Source: Candidatus Krumholzibacteriota bacterium (lineage in GTDB: Bacteria; Krumholzibacteriota; Krumholzibacteriia; Krumholzibacteriales; Krumholzibacteriaceae). Taken from it: a stretch of DNA of 64,000 nucleotides. Shown here one piece after another: positions 1-9,847 of this stretch. Under the pieces are notes generated by a model. That model made no database searches. It was not told the origin of the DNA and saw nothing but the letters and a program-made list of their open reading frames with translations. The translations under genes were made by a program, and so were the position numbers. The stretch spans positions 152,005 to 216,004 of the forward strand of contig JAFGBF010000003.1 of the NCBI GenBank assembly GCA_016933255.1. The letters are read 5' to 3'. Every line of letters begins with the position of its first letter. Position 1 is the stretch's first letter.

Positions 1-1391
1 GCAGTAAGGAAGCTGCCCAGATGACGTACCTCGGCCTTTATTCACTTCAGCACAGGGGACAGGAATCTTCCGGTATCATAAGCTACGACGGCAAGAAAAT
101 GTATGAACATAAAGCGATGGGCCTGGTATCCAAAGTCTATTCAGACGATATCCTGAAGGAATTGGAGGGTCACGTCGCGATCGGACATAACAGGTATTCC
201 ACTACAGGGATATCACACGTCGTCAACACTCAGCCCTTTCTGGTCGATTGCAGGTTTGGAAAGATAGCAGTCGCTCATAACGGAAACCTTGTAAATGCCG
301 TGGAGCTGCGTACCAGGATGGAGGATGATGGATCGATATTCAGGAGTACTATGGACAGCGAGGTCCTTCTGCATCTTATCGCAAGGAGCCGGGAAGACTC
401 GATCGAAAAGATGGTAATAGACGCACTCGGCCAGGTAAAAGGCGCTTACTCACTTCTCTTTTTGACGCAGGGGAAGATAATCGCGGCAAGAGATCCGAAC
501 GGATTCAGGCCGCTATGTCTCGGAAAACTTGGAAATACACATATCATAGCTTCTGAGAGCTGCGCCTTTGATATTATAGGTGCGGCCTATCTTCGCGAGG
601 TCGAACCTGGAGAGATGATAGTACTTTCTGAAGATGGAATAAAATCGATAAAATTTGCCGCTTCCGCCGAGAGACTTTCGAAATGTATCTTTGAGTTTAT
701 TTATTTTTCCAGGCCGGACAGCAAGGTATTCGGGGAAAATGTCGATAAGGTCAGAAGAAAGCTCGGGAGAAAACTGGCTGAGGAGCATCCCGCAGACGCC
801 GATATAGTCATCTCGGTCCCCGATTCGAGCAATACGATTGCGCTTGGGTTTGCCGAAGCGTCGGGGCTTCCTTTTGAGCTTGGACTGATACGAAACCATT
901 ATGTCGGACGGACCTTCATACAGCCGAAACAGAGGGAAAGAGACTGGGATGTCAGAATAAAATTCAATCCGGTCAAGGGTGTCCTGAGAGGCAAGAGGAT
1001 AGTCGTCATCGATGATTCTATCGTCAGAGGCTCAACGATGCGCAAACTGGTCACTCTTATAAGAGAAGCCGGAGCAGCCGAGGTACATCTCAGGATAGGG
1101 TCGCCTCCGATCACCCACTCATGCTACTATGGAATCGATACTCCGACCCGGTCGGAACTTATTGCTTCGAAAAAATCTGTCCGTGAGATAGAGAAATATC
1201 TTGGCGTGGAAAGCCTCCACTATCTTTCTGTAAAGGGGCTTCTCGAGTGTGTCGATGACCCTGATAATTACTGCATTACATGCTTCAACGGCGTTTATCC
1301 GATCCAGCGCGACGGCGATTATTCAAAAGATGTCTTTGATCAGGATATAAAAGACAAGTCCGGCCGCCGCGCCGAGAGGAATTCCGCGTGA
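1..1391 (+). CDS. purF: Amidophosphoribosyltransferase PurF, 5' end cut by window
   Basis: Catalyses the first committed step of purine synthesis, PRPP plus glutamine to phosphoribosylamine, in the cytosol. The open frame is already running at base 3 and reads Ser-Lys-Glu-Ala-Ala-Gln before the first ATG (base 21), so that ATG is internal and the N-terminal nucleophile cysteine lies outside the window. Visible are the glutaminase segment (LQHRGQES), the PRPP-binding loop VVIDDSIVRGST and, late in the protein, Cys in SKCIFEF, THSCYYG and the YCITC pair. Those four Cys match the iron-sulfur ligands of the Bacillus-type enzyme, so an oxygen-sensitive 4Fe-4S form is likely. Its stop overlaps the tldD start by four bases. 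Confidence 0.96.
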   Translation, partial: SKEAAQMTYLGLYSLQHRGQESSGIISYDGKKMYEHKAMGLVSKVYSDDILKELEGHVAIGHNRYSTTGISHVVNTQPFLVDCRFGKIAVAHNGNLVNAVELRTRMEDDGSIFRSTMDSEVLLHLIARSREDSIEKMVIDALGQVKGAYSLLFLTQGKIIAARDPNGFRPLCLGKLGNTHIIASESCAFDIIGAAYLREVEPGEMIVLSEDGIKSIKFAASAERLSKCIFEFIYFSRPDSKVFGENVDKVRRKLGRKLAEEHPADADIVISVPDSSNTIALGFAEASGLPFELGLIRNHYVGRTFIQPKQRERDWDVRIKFNPVKGVLRGKRIVVIDDSIVRGSTMRKLVTLIREAGAAEVHLRIGSPPITHSCYYGIDTPTRSELIASKKSVREIEKYLGVESLHYLSVKGLLECVDDPDNYCITCFNGVYPIQRDGDYSKDVFDQDIKDKSGRRAERNSA

Positions 1392-2779
1392 TTATCGAAC
1401 TTCCCCCTATCGGAGATATCCAGGACGCCCTTCAATCTCTTGTCGACGGCGGAGCTGAATTCGCGGAGCTTTTTTTCGAAGCAAGACTTGTCCATTCGAT
1501 ACGCTGCGAAGATATGAGGATCGACCAGATGTCCAGCGGCAGGGATGTGGGTTTCGGGCTGAGAGTGATCACGGGAAACAGGACTGCATACGGCTATTCC
1601 AATATCCTTGAAAAAGAAGAGATCTTCCGCCTGGGCAAAGCGGTTTTGGGAAATCTCGAAAAAGGAGAGGGTTCCTTCAAAGATCCTGGAGAAATGCTCT
1701 CTGGAGTATGCGAGGGGATACTTATCCCGTCAGAGGATGTTTCTCTTGAGGAAAAAATCAAGTTGACGCTTGATTCCGAAAAGATCGCCAGGAGCGTGAG
1801 CAGAGAGATCACCCAGGTCCGGGTAAATTATTCCGATATGGTGCAGGAAGTAAGGATTTTCAACAGCGAAGGTGCGGCTGCAGGAGATGATCGAAGGCAG
1901 ATTGTCTTTACAATCCGTTCCATAGCGGCTGATGGCGCAGATATACAGAGCGCCTACAGATCTATAGGAGGCCGCAGAGGATTTGAATTTCTCGACGGAG
2001 AGACGATCCGCAGCCTTGCCGTTGAAAGCGGAGAGAGCGCGGTACGGACTCTTCATGCCGACAGGGCTCCAGCGGGAGTCATGACTGTCGTACTTGCCAG
2101 TGAAGCGGGCGGGACAATGGTCCATGAAGCGATAGGCCACGGCTTGGAAGGGGATGCCGCTGAAAAGGGTCTATCGATCTACAGCGGCAAAAAAGGGGAG
2201 AAGGTCGCTTCAGAAATGATAACTGTCGTCGATGACGCGACCCTGCAGGGAGCGAGAGGTTCCTACAATTTCGACGATGAGGGAGTGCCGGCCCAGAAAA
2301 CCGTTCCGGTCGAGAACGGCGTGCTGAAATGTTATCTCCTCGACAGGAGGATCGCCCGCAAAGAGGGGGTAAGTTCGACCGGAAACGGAAGAAGACAGGA
2401 TTTTCGCCACAGGCCCATAGTAAGGATGAGCAATACAATAATATCCCCGGGAGATCATGAACCGGGGGAGATCATAGAAAGTGTCGGGAATGGACTCTAT
2501 GTAGCGCGGATGGGGGGCGGTCAGGTAGATACTTCGAGCGGAGATTTTGTCTTCAAGGTCAATGAAGCCTACCTGATAAAGGATGGAAAGGTCACGAAAC
2601 CGGTCAGGGGAGCGACTCTGATCGGAAACGGCCCCTCTGTGCTGGGAGATATCGATATGGTCGGAAGTGATCTCGGGTTCGATATCGGGACCTGCGGAAA
2701 GGATGGTCAGCACGTGCCTGTCTCCGATGCCCAGCCGACGCTGAGGATCCCTGGGATTACAGTCGGCGGAGAAGTCTGA
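1388..2779 (+). CDS. tldD: TldD-type zinc metalloprotease
   Basis: 463 aa, the normal size for TldD. The family acts with its paralogue TldE/PmbA as a cytosolic peptidase that trims unfolded peptides, known from microcin B17 maturation and CcdA decay. The zinc motif HEAIGH sits in GGTMVHEAIGHGLEGD near residue 240, and the C-terminal CGKDGQ...QPTLRIPG segment holds the expected third (Cys) ligand. Translation starts at a GTG whose last two bases are part of the purF TGA (GTGA overlap), so it is probably translationally coupled. No TldE partner lies in the window, which is unusual for a pair that is often neighbouring. Confidence 0.93.
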   Translation: MIIELPPIGDIQDALQSLVDGGAEFAELFFEARLVHSIRCEDMRIDQMSSGRDVGFGLRVITGNRTAYGYSNILEKEEIFRLGKAVLGNLEKGEGSFKDPGEMLSGVCEGILIPSEDVSLEEKIKLTLDSEKIARSVSREITQVRVNYSDMVQEVRIFNSEGAAAGDDRRQIVFTIRSIAADGADIQSAYRSIGGRRGFEFLDGETIRSLAVESGESAVRTLHADRAPAGVMTVVLASEAGGTMVHEAIGHGLEGDAAEKGLSIYSGKKGEKVASEMITVVDDATLQGARGSYNFDDEGVPAQKTVPVENGVLKCYLLDRRIARKEGVSSTGNGRRQDFRHRPIVRMSNTIISPGDHEPGEIIESVGNGLYVARMGGGQVDTSSGDFVFKVNEAYLIKDGKVTKPVRGATLIGNGPSVLGDIDMVGSDLGFDIGTCGKDGQHVPVSDAQPTLRIPGITVGGEV

Positions 2780-2784
2780 ACCGG

Positions 2785-5454
2785 ATGAATAAGATGATCG
2801 ATCACATACCAGCCGGTTCTTATTACGATCTTCTTTTACCTTCGGTAGAGAAGCCCTCAAGATATATCGGCCGTGAATTGAATCTTTCATCGAAGGGATT
2901 TATAGATGGCGGGTTCAATGTCGTGCTGGTTTTTCCCGATCTTTACGAGATCGGGATGTCCCATCAGGGCATAAGGCTGCTCTACGATATTCTCTCACGC
3001 AAAGAGAGTGCCGGGGTAGAGTTTGTCTTTGCTCCCTGGCCCGATATGGAGAAAAAACTCAGAGAATCGGGGGAGCCTCTCAGGTCGCTGCAGACCGGGA
3101 CACCGGTATCGTCCTTTGATCTTGTAGGGATAACCATCCCGTATGAGCTTCACTATACAAATATCCTTACGATACTCGGACTTTCCTCTATTCCTCTTGA
3201 GAGGTCCGACAGGCATGAGAATGATCCTATAGTCATCGCCGGCGGCCCCTGTGCCACGAACCCTCTGCCTATCCTCAATACTCTCGATGCTGTTTTTGTC
3301 GGGGACGGAGAAGAATCTCTGCCGGAAGCGGTCGATCTCCTTGCTGGAATAAAGGCACGCCAGGGGGGGAGGGATGAGGCGAGAAAGGCTCTTGCTTCAG
3401 TCGAAGGCGTATATGTCGATGGAATCTCCGAGTCGATAGTCCCGAGAAAATATCTTCTGGCCGATGGGGATCTTCCCCGCAAGCCGATAGTCCCTTCAGC
3501 AAGCATAGTCCATGAGAGGTTATCGATAGAGATCCTCCGGGGATGTACCAGGGGATGCAGATTCTGTCACGCGGGAATGACATATCGTCCCAGAAGGGAA
3601 CGAAGTGTCGATGAGATCACAGAGGCGGTATGTTCCGGCCTTGATGCTTCAGGGTGGGAAGAAGTCTCTCTTCTTTCTCTTTCTACATCGGATTACTCGC
3701 GGTTCGATGAGCTTGTCCAGCGGATAGGTCCGGAACTTGAGAAACGAAGGGTTTCTCTCGCACTTCCAAGCCTGAGGCCGGAGACGATCTCTTCGTCGGT
3801 ATTGTCGGCTTCAGCTATTGTCAGGAAGTCGGGTTTTACCATTGCTCCCGAAGCAGGTACAGAGAGGCTCCGGAGAGTCATCAACAAGGCGATGTCGGAT
3901 GATGAGATCATGAGCGCGTGCACCGGTATCCTCGATGCCGGCTGGCAGACCCTGAAACTCTATTTCATGATCGGGCTTCCGACGGAGACAGAGGATGATC
4001 TCGAAGGAATAGCTTCGCTTGTCGAAAGGATATTGAACATACCCCGGGGGAGAAAAAGGTTTAAGCTCAATATATCTGTTTCTCCGTTTGTTCCCAGGGT
4101 CCAGACCCCTTTTCAGTGGGAAAGACAGTCTTCGATCGAAGAAATTACCGGGAAAGAGGAATATCTCGCAAAGAGGATCAAGCACAGGAACGTCCAGCTC
4201 AGCATGAGAGAACCCAGGATCAGCGCCCTCGAAGGGATATTTGCCAGAGGTTCGGCCGATCTCTGGCCGGTCATCAGGAGTGCGTACGAAAAAGGGTGCA
4301 GGTTTGACGCGTGGAGGGACTATTTTCGATTCGATCTATGGCAGGAGGCTGTAAGAGAACATGGATATTCGATGCAGGGGCTGCTGGAAGGATTTGATCC
4401 TGAGGCCCGCCTTCCCTGGGAGAGGTTCGGCTCAAGGGTGAGCAGAGGATTCCTCCTCCGCGAGCGGGAAAAAGCTTTTGCAGGCGAGACGACAGAGGAC
4501 TGCAGAACGGGGGAATGCACAGGGTGCGGGGCCTGCGTGGACGAAAGCGACTTCGAAGCGGGGAAAGGAGCTTCATCAGAAAACGGGATACCAGATGTGG
4601 ATTCCGATCCGCGGGTTAAGACCGAATCTTCCGGTCAGGAAGACCCTCCTGTGCGATACAGGTGCATTTATTCCAAAACCGGCCTTGCCGGGTATATCTC
4701 TCACAGGGAGTTCATTAATATTCTGCACAGGGCTCTCAGAAGAAGCGGGCTTCCATTAAGTTACAGCGAAGGATTTCACCCTCTCGCAAAAATATCCATG
4801 GGGCCTTCTCTTGCTGTGGGGATCGAGGGCGAAGAGGAATTTTTCGATATTGAACTTATCTCGGCGGCGGAGGTCGTTCCAGCCCTCTTCGACGATCTGT
4901 TGCCTGAGGGGATAAGGGTCGTTTCCTGCACGGGGCCTTTCCTGAAAAAAACGGGGAAACTTCCCTCTGAAGCCAGGTATCATTACCGGCTGGGCCTGGA
5001 GGCTGCGGTGAGGGTGACATCTGCTGATTCGGGGACCTCAGACGATACTCTGTTGCCCGATGCCGACCGGATGTGGTATCTTCGCGGAGGAGATGATCCT
5101 TCTTTATCGGAAGGTGCCGCAAAGGAAGATATTTCGATCGAACTGGCGCCTTCTCGATGGCTGGCTGAAAAGTTGTTGGATCTTTTCGAATCGGGCAGTA
5201 AGATAGTTGATCGAAAGGGAAGAGATCGGTCCTGCATCGGTTGCGGGATCGTTGAAGATATAGACGAAAATACGTTGGATCTCTATATCGGTGCTGATGG
5301 GTCTCCCGGGATACGGGATATCCTCTCTCACCTCCTCACGGAAAAGGTGGCTGATGTAGTGAGAATAAAACGGAAAAAAATCTTGTATTTGACAAATGGC
5401 CGGTATATCGGACCTGAAGAAAGGGTCGTCTCTGCCGGTCGGGAAAAGGCATGA
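2785..5454 (+). CDS. B12-binding-like radical SAM protein fused to DUF2344 (TIGR03960/TIGR03936 type)
   Basis: 889 aa, cytosolic. Residues about 1-240 resemble the cobalamin-binding-like domain of TIGR03960; the radical SAM cluster motif CTRGCRFC is near residue 254; a Cys-rich linker (CRTGECTGCGAC) is near 575; from about 625 to 850 there is a DUF2344 domain (RYRCIYSKTGLAGYISH, SYSEGFHP), with a further Cys pair in DRSCIGCG near 815. These two families are known to occur as neighbours next to rng and have a suspected but unproven role in RNA or ribosome modification; here they are one polypeptide. It starts 6 bases after tldD and overlaps rng by 4 bases, so the three are co-translated. The substrate is unknown. 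Confidence 0.88.
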   Translation: MNKMIDHIPAGSYYDLLLPSVEKPSRYIGRELNLSSKGFIDGGFNVVLVFPDLYEIGMSHQGIRLLYDILSRKESAGVEFVFAPWPDMEKKLRESGEPLRSLQTGTPVSSFDLVGITIPYELHYTNILTILGLSSIPLERSDRHENDPIVIAGGPCATNPLPILNTLDAVFVGDGEESLPEAVDLLAGIKARQGGRDEARKALASVEGVYVDGISESIVPRKYLLADGDLPRKPIVPSASIVHERLSIEILRGCTRGCRFCHAGMTYRPRRERSVDEITEAVCSGLDASGWEEVSLLSLSTSDYSRFDELVQRIGPELEKRRVSLALPSLRPETISSSVLSASAIVRKSGFTIAPEAGTERLRRVINKAMSDDEIMSACTGILDAGWQTLKLYFMIGLPTETEDDLEGIASLVERILNIPRGRKRFKLNISVSPFVPRVQTPFQWERQSSIEEITGKEEYLAKRIKHRNVQLSMREPRISALEGIFARGSADLWPVIRSAYEKGCRFDAWRDYFRFDLWQEAVREHGYSMQGLLEGFDPEARLPWERFGSRVSRGFLLREREKAFAGETTEDCRTGECTGCGACVDESDFEAGKGASSENGIPDVDSDPRVKTESSGQEDPPVRYRCIYSKTGLAGYISHREFINILHRALRRSGLPLSYSEGFHPLAKISMGPSLAVGIEGEEEFFDIELISAAEVVPALFDDLLPEGIRVVSCTGPFLKKTGKLPSEARYHYRLGLEAAVRVTSADSGTSDDTLLPDADRMWYLRGGDDPSLSEGAAKEDISIELAPSRWLAEKLLDLFESGSKIVDRKGRDRSCIGCGIVEDIDENTLDLYIGADGSPGIRDILSHLLTEKVADVVRIKRKKILYLTNGRYIGPEERVVSAGREKA

Positions 5455-6980
5455 AAAAAGAAATAGTAATCAACTACACGAAGGGTGAGGTCAGGATCGC
5501 TATCCTGGAAGATGACGAACTGGTAGAGTTTTTGATCGAACGCGAGGAAAACAGAAGGACAGTCGGAGGAATATATTCGGGAAAGATCAATGCTGTAATA
5601 CCCGGGATTCAGGCTGCGTTCGTCGATATCGGGCAGGAGAAAGCCGCGTTTCTGCATGTCAGCGACGTGGCGACGGGATCTCTGGATCCCGATCTTCTCG
5701 ATGACGATGATTATGTTCCGAGTGGAAGAAGAAAACGAAGAGATTTTCCTCCGATCGAATCGCTTCTCAAAAAAGGCCAGGATCTTGTCGTACAGATCCG
5801 CAAAGAGGCCATAGGGACCAAGGGGCCGAGGATATCGTCGCAGATCTCGCTTCCAGGGCGTTTTGCCGTTCTTATGCCGAATCTTGACCACGTCGGCGTC
5901 AGCAAAAAAATAGAGAACCGCAAGGAGCGGAACAGGCTGCGCGGCATCGTCCGTAAATACCGTCCGAAAGGATCGGCTGTAATCGTCAGGACGGCAGGGT
6001 ACGGGGTCGAGGAAGAGCAGCTTCGCGACGACATAAAACAGCTCGATAAAAGATGGAAACAGATCGCGAAGAATATCGAGAAGGCTACTCCTCCCGCCCT
6101 CGTTCACGAGGATGTGGATATCACCGTATTTGCCCTAAGGGATCTGTTTACTGAGGATGTAGACCAGATCACGATAGACAATAAACATGAATATGAACGC
6201 CTCAAATCATATCTCGATTCGATAGGCGAAAACCTCTCATCGAAAGTGAAGTTCTATAACGATAAAAATCCCATCTTCGATTACTATGAGATAGAAGATG
6301 ATATCGAGAAGACTCTGGAAAGCAAAATCTGGGTGCGCAAGGGCGGGTATATAGTGATAGAACATACCGAGGCCCTTGTCTCTATCGATGTCAATACGGG
6401 AAGGTTTACAGGTAAGAAGAATCAGGAAGATACGATCCTGCAGACGAATCTGATAGCCGCGCGGGAGATCGCCAGGCAGCTGAGGCTGAGGGATATCGGG
6501 GGCATCATCGTTATCGATTTTATCGATATGGAGCGAGAAGAGAATAGGAAAAAGGTCTATAACGAATTCCGGACCTGCCTGAAAAAAGACCGTTCGAGGG
6601 CGAGGATCTCGCCTATCAGCGACCTGGGCCTGATCGAGGTAAGTCGAAAGAGGGTTCGTCCTAGCCTTTTACACTATTACAGTGATGAATGCCCATATTG
6701 TGTCGGCAGCGGGAAGATATTGAGTATCGAATCGATGGCGATGAAGGTGGAACAGTGGATAAGACGCATCGGTTCCCAGAGAAACATCCAGGGTATGCAG
6801 TTCCGTGTAAATCCCGTTCTCGGCATCTTTCTGAGAGAAGAGAGGGGAGAACATATCCACGAGCTTGCTGACAGCTACAAGATAATAGTCGAGGTTATCG
6901 ACGACCCGAGAATGCACAGAGAGGATTTTCATATCCATTCGCTCGATGGAAAGCGGGACCTGAAGGCAGAGTTTGTCTGA
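5451..6980 (+). CDS. rng: Ribonuclease G/E family
   Basis: 509 aa, the length of RNase G rather than the long scaffold-bearing RNase E. It is an endoribonuclease for 16S 5' maturation and mRNA decay. An S1-like domain occupies the first ~125 residues (GGIYSGKINAVIPGIQAAF), with a charged insertion DDDDYVPSGRRKRRD inside it. The catalytic metal Asp residues are in SIDVNTG and IVIDFIDM, and the zinc-link is CPYCVGSG near residue 411. The start ATG overlaps the end of the radical SAM gene (ATGA). It is the last gene of the purF-tldD-rSAM-rng run and is followed by a strong terminator. Confidence 0.94.
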   Translation: MKKEIVINYTKGEVRIAILEDDELVEFLIEREENRRTVGGIYSGKINAVIPGIQAAFVDIGQEKAAFLHVSDVATGSLDPDLLDDDDYVPSGRRKRRDFPPIESLLKKGQDLVVQIRKEAIGTKGPRISSQISLPGRFAVLMPNLDHVGVSKKIENRKERNRLRGIVRKYRPKGSAVIVRTAGYGVEEEQLRDDIKQLDKRWKQIAKNIEKATPPALVHEDVDITVFALRDLFTEDVDQITIDNKHEYERLKSYLDSIGENLSSKVKFYNDKNPIFDYYEIEDDIEKTLESKIWVRKGGYIVIEHTEALVSIDVNTGRFTGKKNQEDTILQTNLIAAREIARQLRLRDIGGIIVIDFIDMEREENRKKVYNEFRTCLKKDRSRARISPISDLGLIEVSRKRVRPSLLHYYSDECPYCVGSGKILSIESMAMKVEQWIRRIGSQRNIQGMQFRVNPVLGIFLREERGEHIHELADSYKIIVEVIDDPRMHREDFHIHSLDGKRDLKAEFV

Positions 6981-7068
6981 CGAAGAATGCCGGCCGGTCC
7001 CTGGATCGTCGGATTGATTCGGGCCGGGAGTGCGGCCTTGCAGATTCACAGGCGGTAATTAAGAAAGC

Positions 7069-7104
7069 AAAACGGTGGAGATCTTCAGGTCTCCACCGTT
7101 TTTA
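7069..7104. terminator. Bidirectional Rho-independent terminator
   Basis: An AAACGGTGGAGA stem pairs with TCTCCACCGTTT around a short loop. It is followed by a T-run on the plus strand and by TTTTGC on the minus strand, so it can end both the rng operon and the convergent outer membrane gene at 7149-7712. Confidence 0.9.
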
Positions 7105-7148
7105 TGTCGTTTTCTATATTCTCTTATCTGATACAGAGACGGTATCTT

Positions 7149-7712
7149 CTAAAAAGCGACTCCGCCCCTCATTATGAAACCAGGACCGTACGACATTTCG
7201 AAATCATCGTTACCCCCGGTCGGAGATCCGGTTATCCCGATCATCGCCAGCCAGTTGATGCCGTTCTCCATCGGGAATATCGCTTCTACAGTACCATGAA
7301 TGATGAAAAACCCCGCTGAATCGACATAGTCGTTGGAACTGAGAGCCCCGTAGCATAAACCGAATCCCGGACGGAAGATTATGTTGGTATTTTCCGGTTT
7401 TATCCAGGCCTTAAGGCTGAATCCAAATTCGAACATAGTCGATGAAGCGTCCTCGTAGCCGAAATTGCTGATATTTGTCAACAGTCCGCCCGAGATCTTG
7501 GGGCCGAGCTTGTAATCAAGCCCGGCGCTGAGGCTGTAGCTCATGTCTGTATCTGCATCGTAATCGTCGACCCAGAAAGTCCCAGGGCTAATGAAACCTG
7601 CCTGGAAGTTGAAAGTCGTTGTCTTTTCCATGAATTCTTCTGCGAGTGACGCGGAGGCCCAAAGCACAGAAAGAACCATAACCAGAACACATGCGCGCAA
7701 AACCTTTGACAT
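7149..7712 (-). CDS. Small exported beta-barrel-like protein, function unknown
   Basis: 187 aa. A classical signal peptide (MSKVLRACVLVMVLSVLWASASLA, cut after SLA) is followed by alternating hydrophobic/glycine-rich strands such as YSLSAGLDYKLGPKISGG. The last residue is Phe (RGGVAF), the usual signature of an outer membrane barrel assembled by BAM. Eight short strands would fit an OmpA/OmpW-sized barrel. I do not recognise a specific family. The gene stands alone between two convergent or divergent neighbours. Alternative: a periplasmic beta-sandwich protein. Confidence 0.7.
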   Translation of the reverse strand: MSKVLRACVLVMVLSVLWASASLAEEFMEKTTTFNFQAGFISPGTFWVDDYDADTDMSYSLSAGLDYKLGPKISGGLLTNISNFGYEDASSTMFEFGFSLKAWIKPENTNIIFRPGFGLCYGALSSNDYVDSAGFFIIHGTVEAIFPMENGINWLAMIGITGSPTGGNDDFEMSYGPGFIMRGGVAF

Positions 7713-7933
7713 ACAGCCCTCCCATGAAAAGGAAAAATGACCCAGTCGCCGAAGTGTATGTGGCTCTTCGTAATTCTGTCAAGAAAGAACAGGATTATTT
7801 TGTTTCTCAATAATTATTTGCTGGAATTGTTTTCTCATCACGGCAATAGTGGTATTTATATTCGGGATGAAGGTTCTTTCGCAATGGACCGCCGGCATGG
7901 CGGAGATAATGCAGATGGAGGGCTATTGAACAG

Positions 7934-8782
7934 ATGCGGCTGAAAATCCAGGTATTAGCGGCAGTAATGTTTGTCCTGGCGATATCGGTCTGGGGTTCTA
8001 TCAGGCCTTCAGGCGATCGACGCTGGGCCGATGATCAGGCGAGGTCTGTTTCGGTGAGTTTCAACGATTCATCAGTTACGATCGAAAATGCGAGACACTT
8101 CGACCACTGTCCGGAAAACGGAGGAAAAGCTGTCCAGCGCTGGGGGATAGACCGATATAATCTGTCCGATCTTCATAGCGTCTGGCTGATCATTTCTCTT
8201 TTCGACCGCGACAGGCGCGGACCCGCACACCCCTTTTTAAGTTTTCAATTTGGAGATACTTCTTTTGTCGCGGTATCGGTCGAGGCACGACGCGAATCTC
8301 ACGAATCATATTCAATATGGAAAGGAATGATTAAGAGATTTGAACTTGTATATATAATCACCGATGAACGTGATATTGTGAAACTGCGCGCGATCTGCCG
8401 CGATGACGCTGTTTATATCTACCCGATAAGTGCTTCTCCCGAAAAAGTCCGAAAGTTATTTGTAGATATCCTTGAAAGAGCAGTTCAGCTCGGGAAAGAC
8501 CCTGAATTTTACAATACGATCTGGAACAACTGCACGACGAACGTGCTTGACCATGCCAACGCAGTGGCTTCCGAGAAGATTCCAGGGGGATTGTATTTGA
8601 TCCTGCCCGGGTATTGCGATAAAGTGGCGCTCTCTCAGGGATTGATCGATGAAGAAGGGCCGCTTGACGAAGTGCGGAAGCGGTTCATGGTAAATGACAG
8701 GGTGAGAAAATACGCGGATAACCCTGAGTTTTCAGTTATGATCAGGCAGACAGGATCAGATCCCGATCAACCCGCTCCCTGA
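7934..8782 (+). CDS. DUF4105 (Lnb N-terminal-like) exported protein
   Basis: 282 aa with an N-terminal hydrophobic signal/anchor (residues about 5-21). The body matches the DUF4105 family: RHFDHCP, a VSVEARRESHESYSIWKGMIKRFELVYIITDERD-type core (here near residues 115-150) and WNNCTTNVLDHAN near 195, which carries the conserved Asn-Cys-Thr motif. The family is periplasmic or membrane-associated and related to the N-terminal part of lipoprotein intramolecular acyltransferase Lnb; whether this one is an acyltransferase is not shown. It ends 13 bases from the convergent HypE-like gene. Confidence 0.82.
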   Translation: MRLKIQVLAAVMFVLAISVWGSIRPSGDRRWADDQARSVSVSFNDSSVTIENARHFDHCPENGGKAVQRWGIDRYNLSDLHSVWLIISLFDRDRRGPAHPFLSFQFGDTSFVAVSVEARRESHESYSIWKGMIKRFELVYIITDERDIVKLRAICRDDAVYIYPISASPEKVRKLFVDILERAVQLGKDPEFYNTIWNNCTTNVLDHANAVASEKIPGGLYLILPGYCDKVALSQGLIDEEGPLDEVRKRFMVNDRVRKYADNPEFSVMIRQTGSDPDQPAP

Positions 8783-8795
8783 GGCCGTTATACGA

Positions 8796-9842
8796 TTAAT
8801 CACTGCCGGCAAGCTCCGCCGCGATCCTCCAGTAAGGGTCTGATTTAGGATGTTCGAGAGGAACCGAGCTGCCGTTTTCTTCGATTTTCATCCCCTCGCT
8901 GTTGTCGAGGACTTCGCCGACTATCGCGCATTCGATCCCTTCCGCGTTCATCGCCGAGACGATATCGCCAGCTTCTTCAGGCGCTGCTATTGCGATAAGC
9001 GTGCCCTCGCTTATCGCGCAAAACGGATCAAAATCAAAAAGCTCAGCTGTCCTGGCGACGACCGGCAGGATCGGTATCGAACTTTTGTCTATACGCAATC
9101 CGAAAGAACCGGCTCTTGCCATCTCGAAAAGCCCTCCCCAGATACCGCACTCGGTCGCGTCGTGCATCGCGCGGACTCCCCTGAAGCGGCGAGCGATGAT
9201 GCAGTCATCCATAACTGACATCTTGTAGAAGATGTCTTCAGCCTCTTTTCTGAACTGTTCGCCTCCCGCTTTGATAAAGTGCTTCGGGAACCCTGCGGCA
9301 AGAAGGCCTGTCGCTTCTACAGCAGCTCCTTTAGTTATCAATATGCTGTCGCCTGTTTTCACCAGGTGGGGCCCGCGTAGATCGGATACCGGCCCTTCAG
9401 CGATCGTTGTGGCTCCCCCTACCATAGGATAATTGCACCCTGTGTATCTGGCTGTATGTCCGGTGAGGATTGTTATCCCGTACTTGCAGGATTCATCGTG
9501 GACGACCTGCCAGAGTTCTTCAAGTTCTGCCTCGGTGATTGAAGGGGGCAGATTGAGATCGATCGTAAGATATCTCGGAGTGAGTCCTGATACGGCTACA
9601 TCGCAGAAAACGATATGGAAGGCAAACCACGCAGCGCGTGAAAATCCGTATTCAGGCATGATGAAGAACGGATCGGAAGACATGGCCAGGCATCTGTCTC
9701 CGAATCTGATAACGCCGTAATCGACGCCGTGACGGGGCCCCATCACTACTGATTCGTCTTCTACTCCGAGCCTTGGATATATAACACGGTCAAAGAACTC
9801 CGGATGGATCTTGCCCAGATCGGGCAGTTTTGATTTCGACAT
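8796..9842 (-). CDS. HypE-like AIR synthase/PurM-superfamily protein under TPP control
   Basis: 348 aa, cytosolic. It has the PurM-fold ATP-binding layout: an N-terminal metal/ATP loop (VDYGVIRFGDRCLAMSSDPFF), the DVAVSGLTPRY motif, VGGATTIAEG, and a C-terminal AIRS_C domain with MHDATECGIWGGLFEMA. The closest architecture I know is hydrogenase-maturation HypE and its unassigned relatives, but no hydrogenase or hyp genes are nearby. Thiamine-monophosphate kinase ThiL belongs to the same superfamily, and the TPP riboswitch immediately upstream points to a thiamine-related job. Start ATG follows an AGGGAG ribosome site that lies inside the riboswitch 3' strand. Family call sure; biochemical role open. 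Confidence 0.82.
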   Translation of the reverse strand: MSKSKLPDLGKIHPEFFDRVIYPRLGVEDESVVMGPRHGVDYGVIRFGDRCLAMSSDPFFIMPEYGFSRAAWFAFHIVFCDVAVSGLTPRYLTIDLNLPPSITEAELEELWQVVHDESCKYGITILTGHTARYTGCNYPMVGGATTIAEGPVSDLRGPHLVKTGDSILITKGAAVEATGLLAAGFPKHFIKAGGEQFRKEAEDIFYKMSVMDDCIIARRFRGVRAMHDATECGIWGGLFEMARAGSFGLRIDKSSIPILPVVARTAELFDFDPFCAISEGTLIAIAAPEEAGDIVSAMNAEGIECAIVGEVLDNSEGMKIEENGSSVPLEHPKSDPYWRIAAELAGSD

Positions 9843-9847
9843 GACCT

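Noticed and set aside
5328..6107. 259-codon open frame on the minus strand
   Set aside because: It lies antisense to the start of rng, is rich in Arg/Phe/Ser without a family pattern, and has no ribosome site. A shadow of the real gene.
8796..9842. Hydrogenase maturation HypE as a firm call
   Set aside because: No hyp or hydrogenase genes nearby and a TPP riboswitch in front; only the superfamily is kept.
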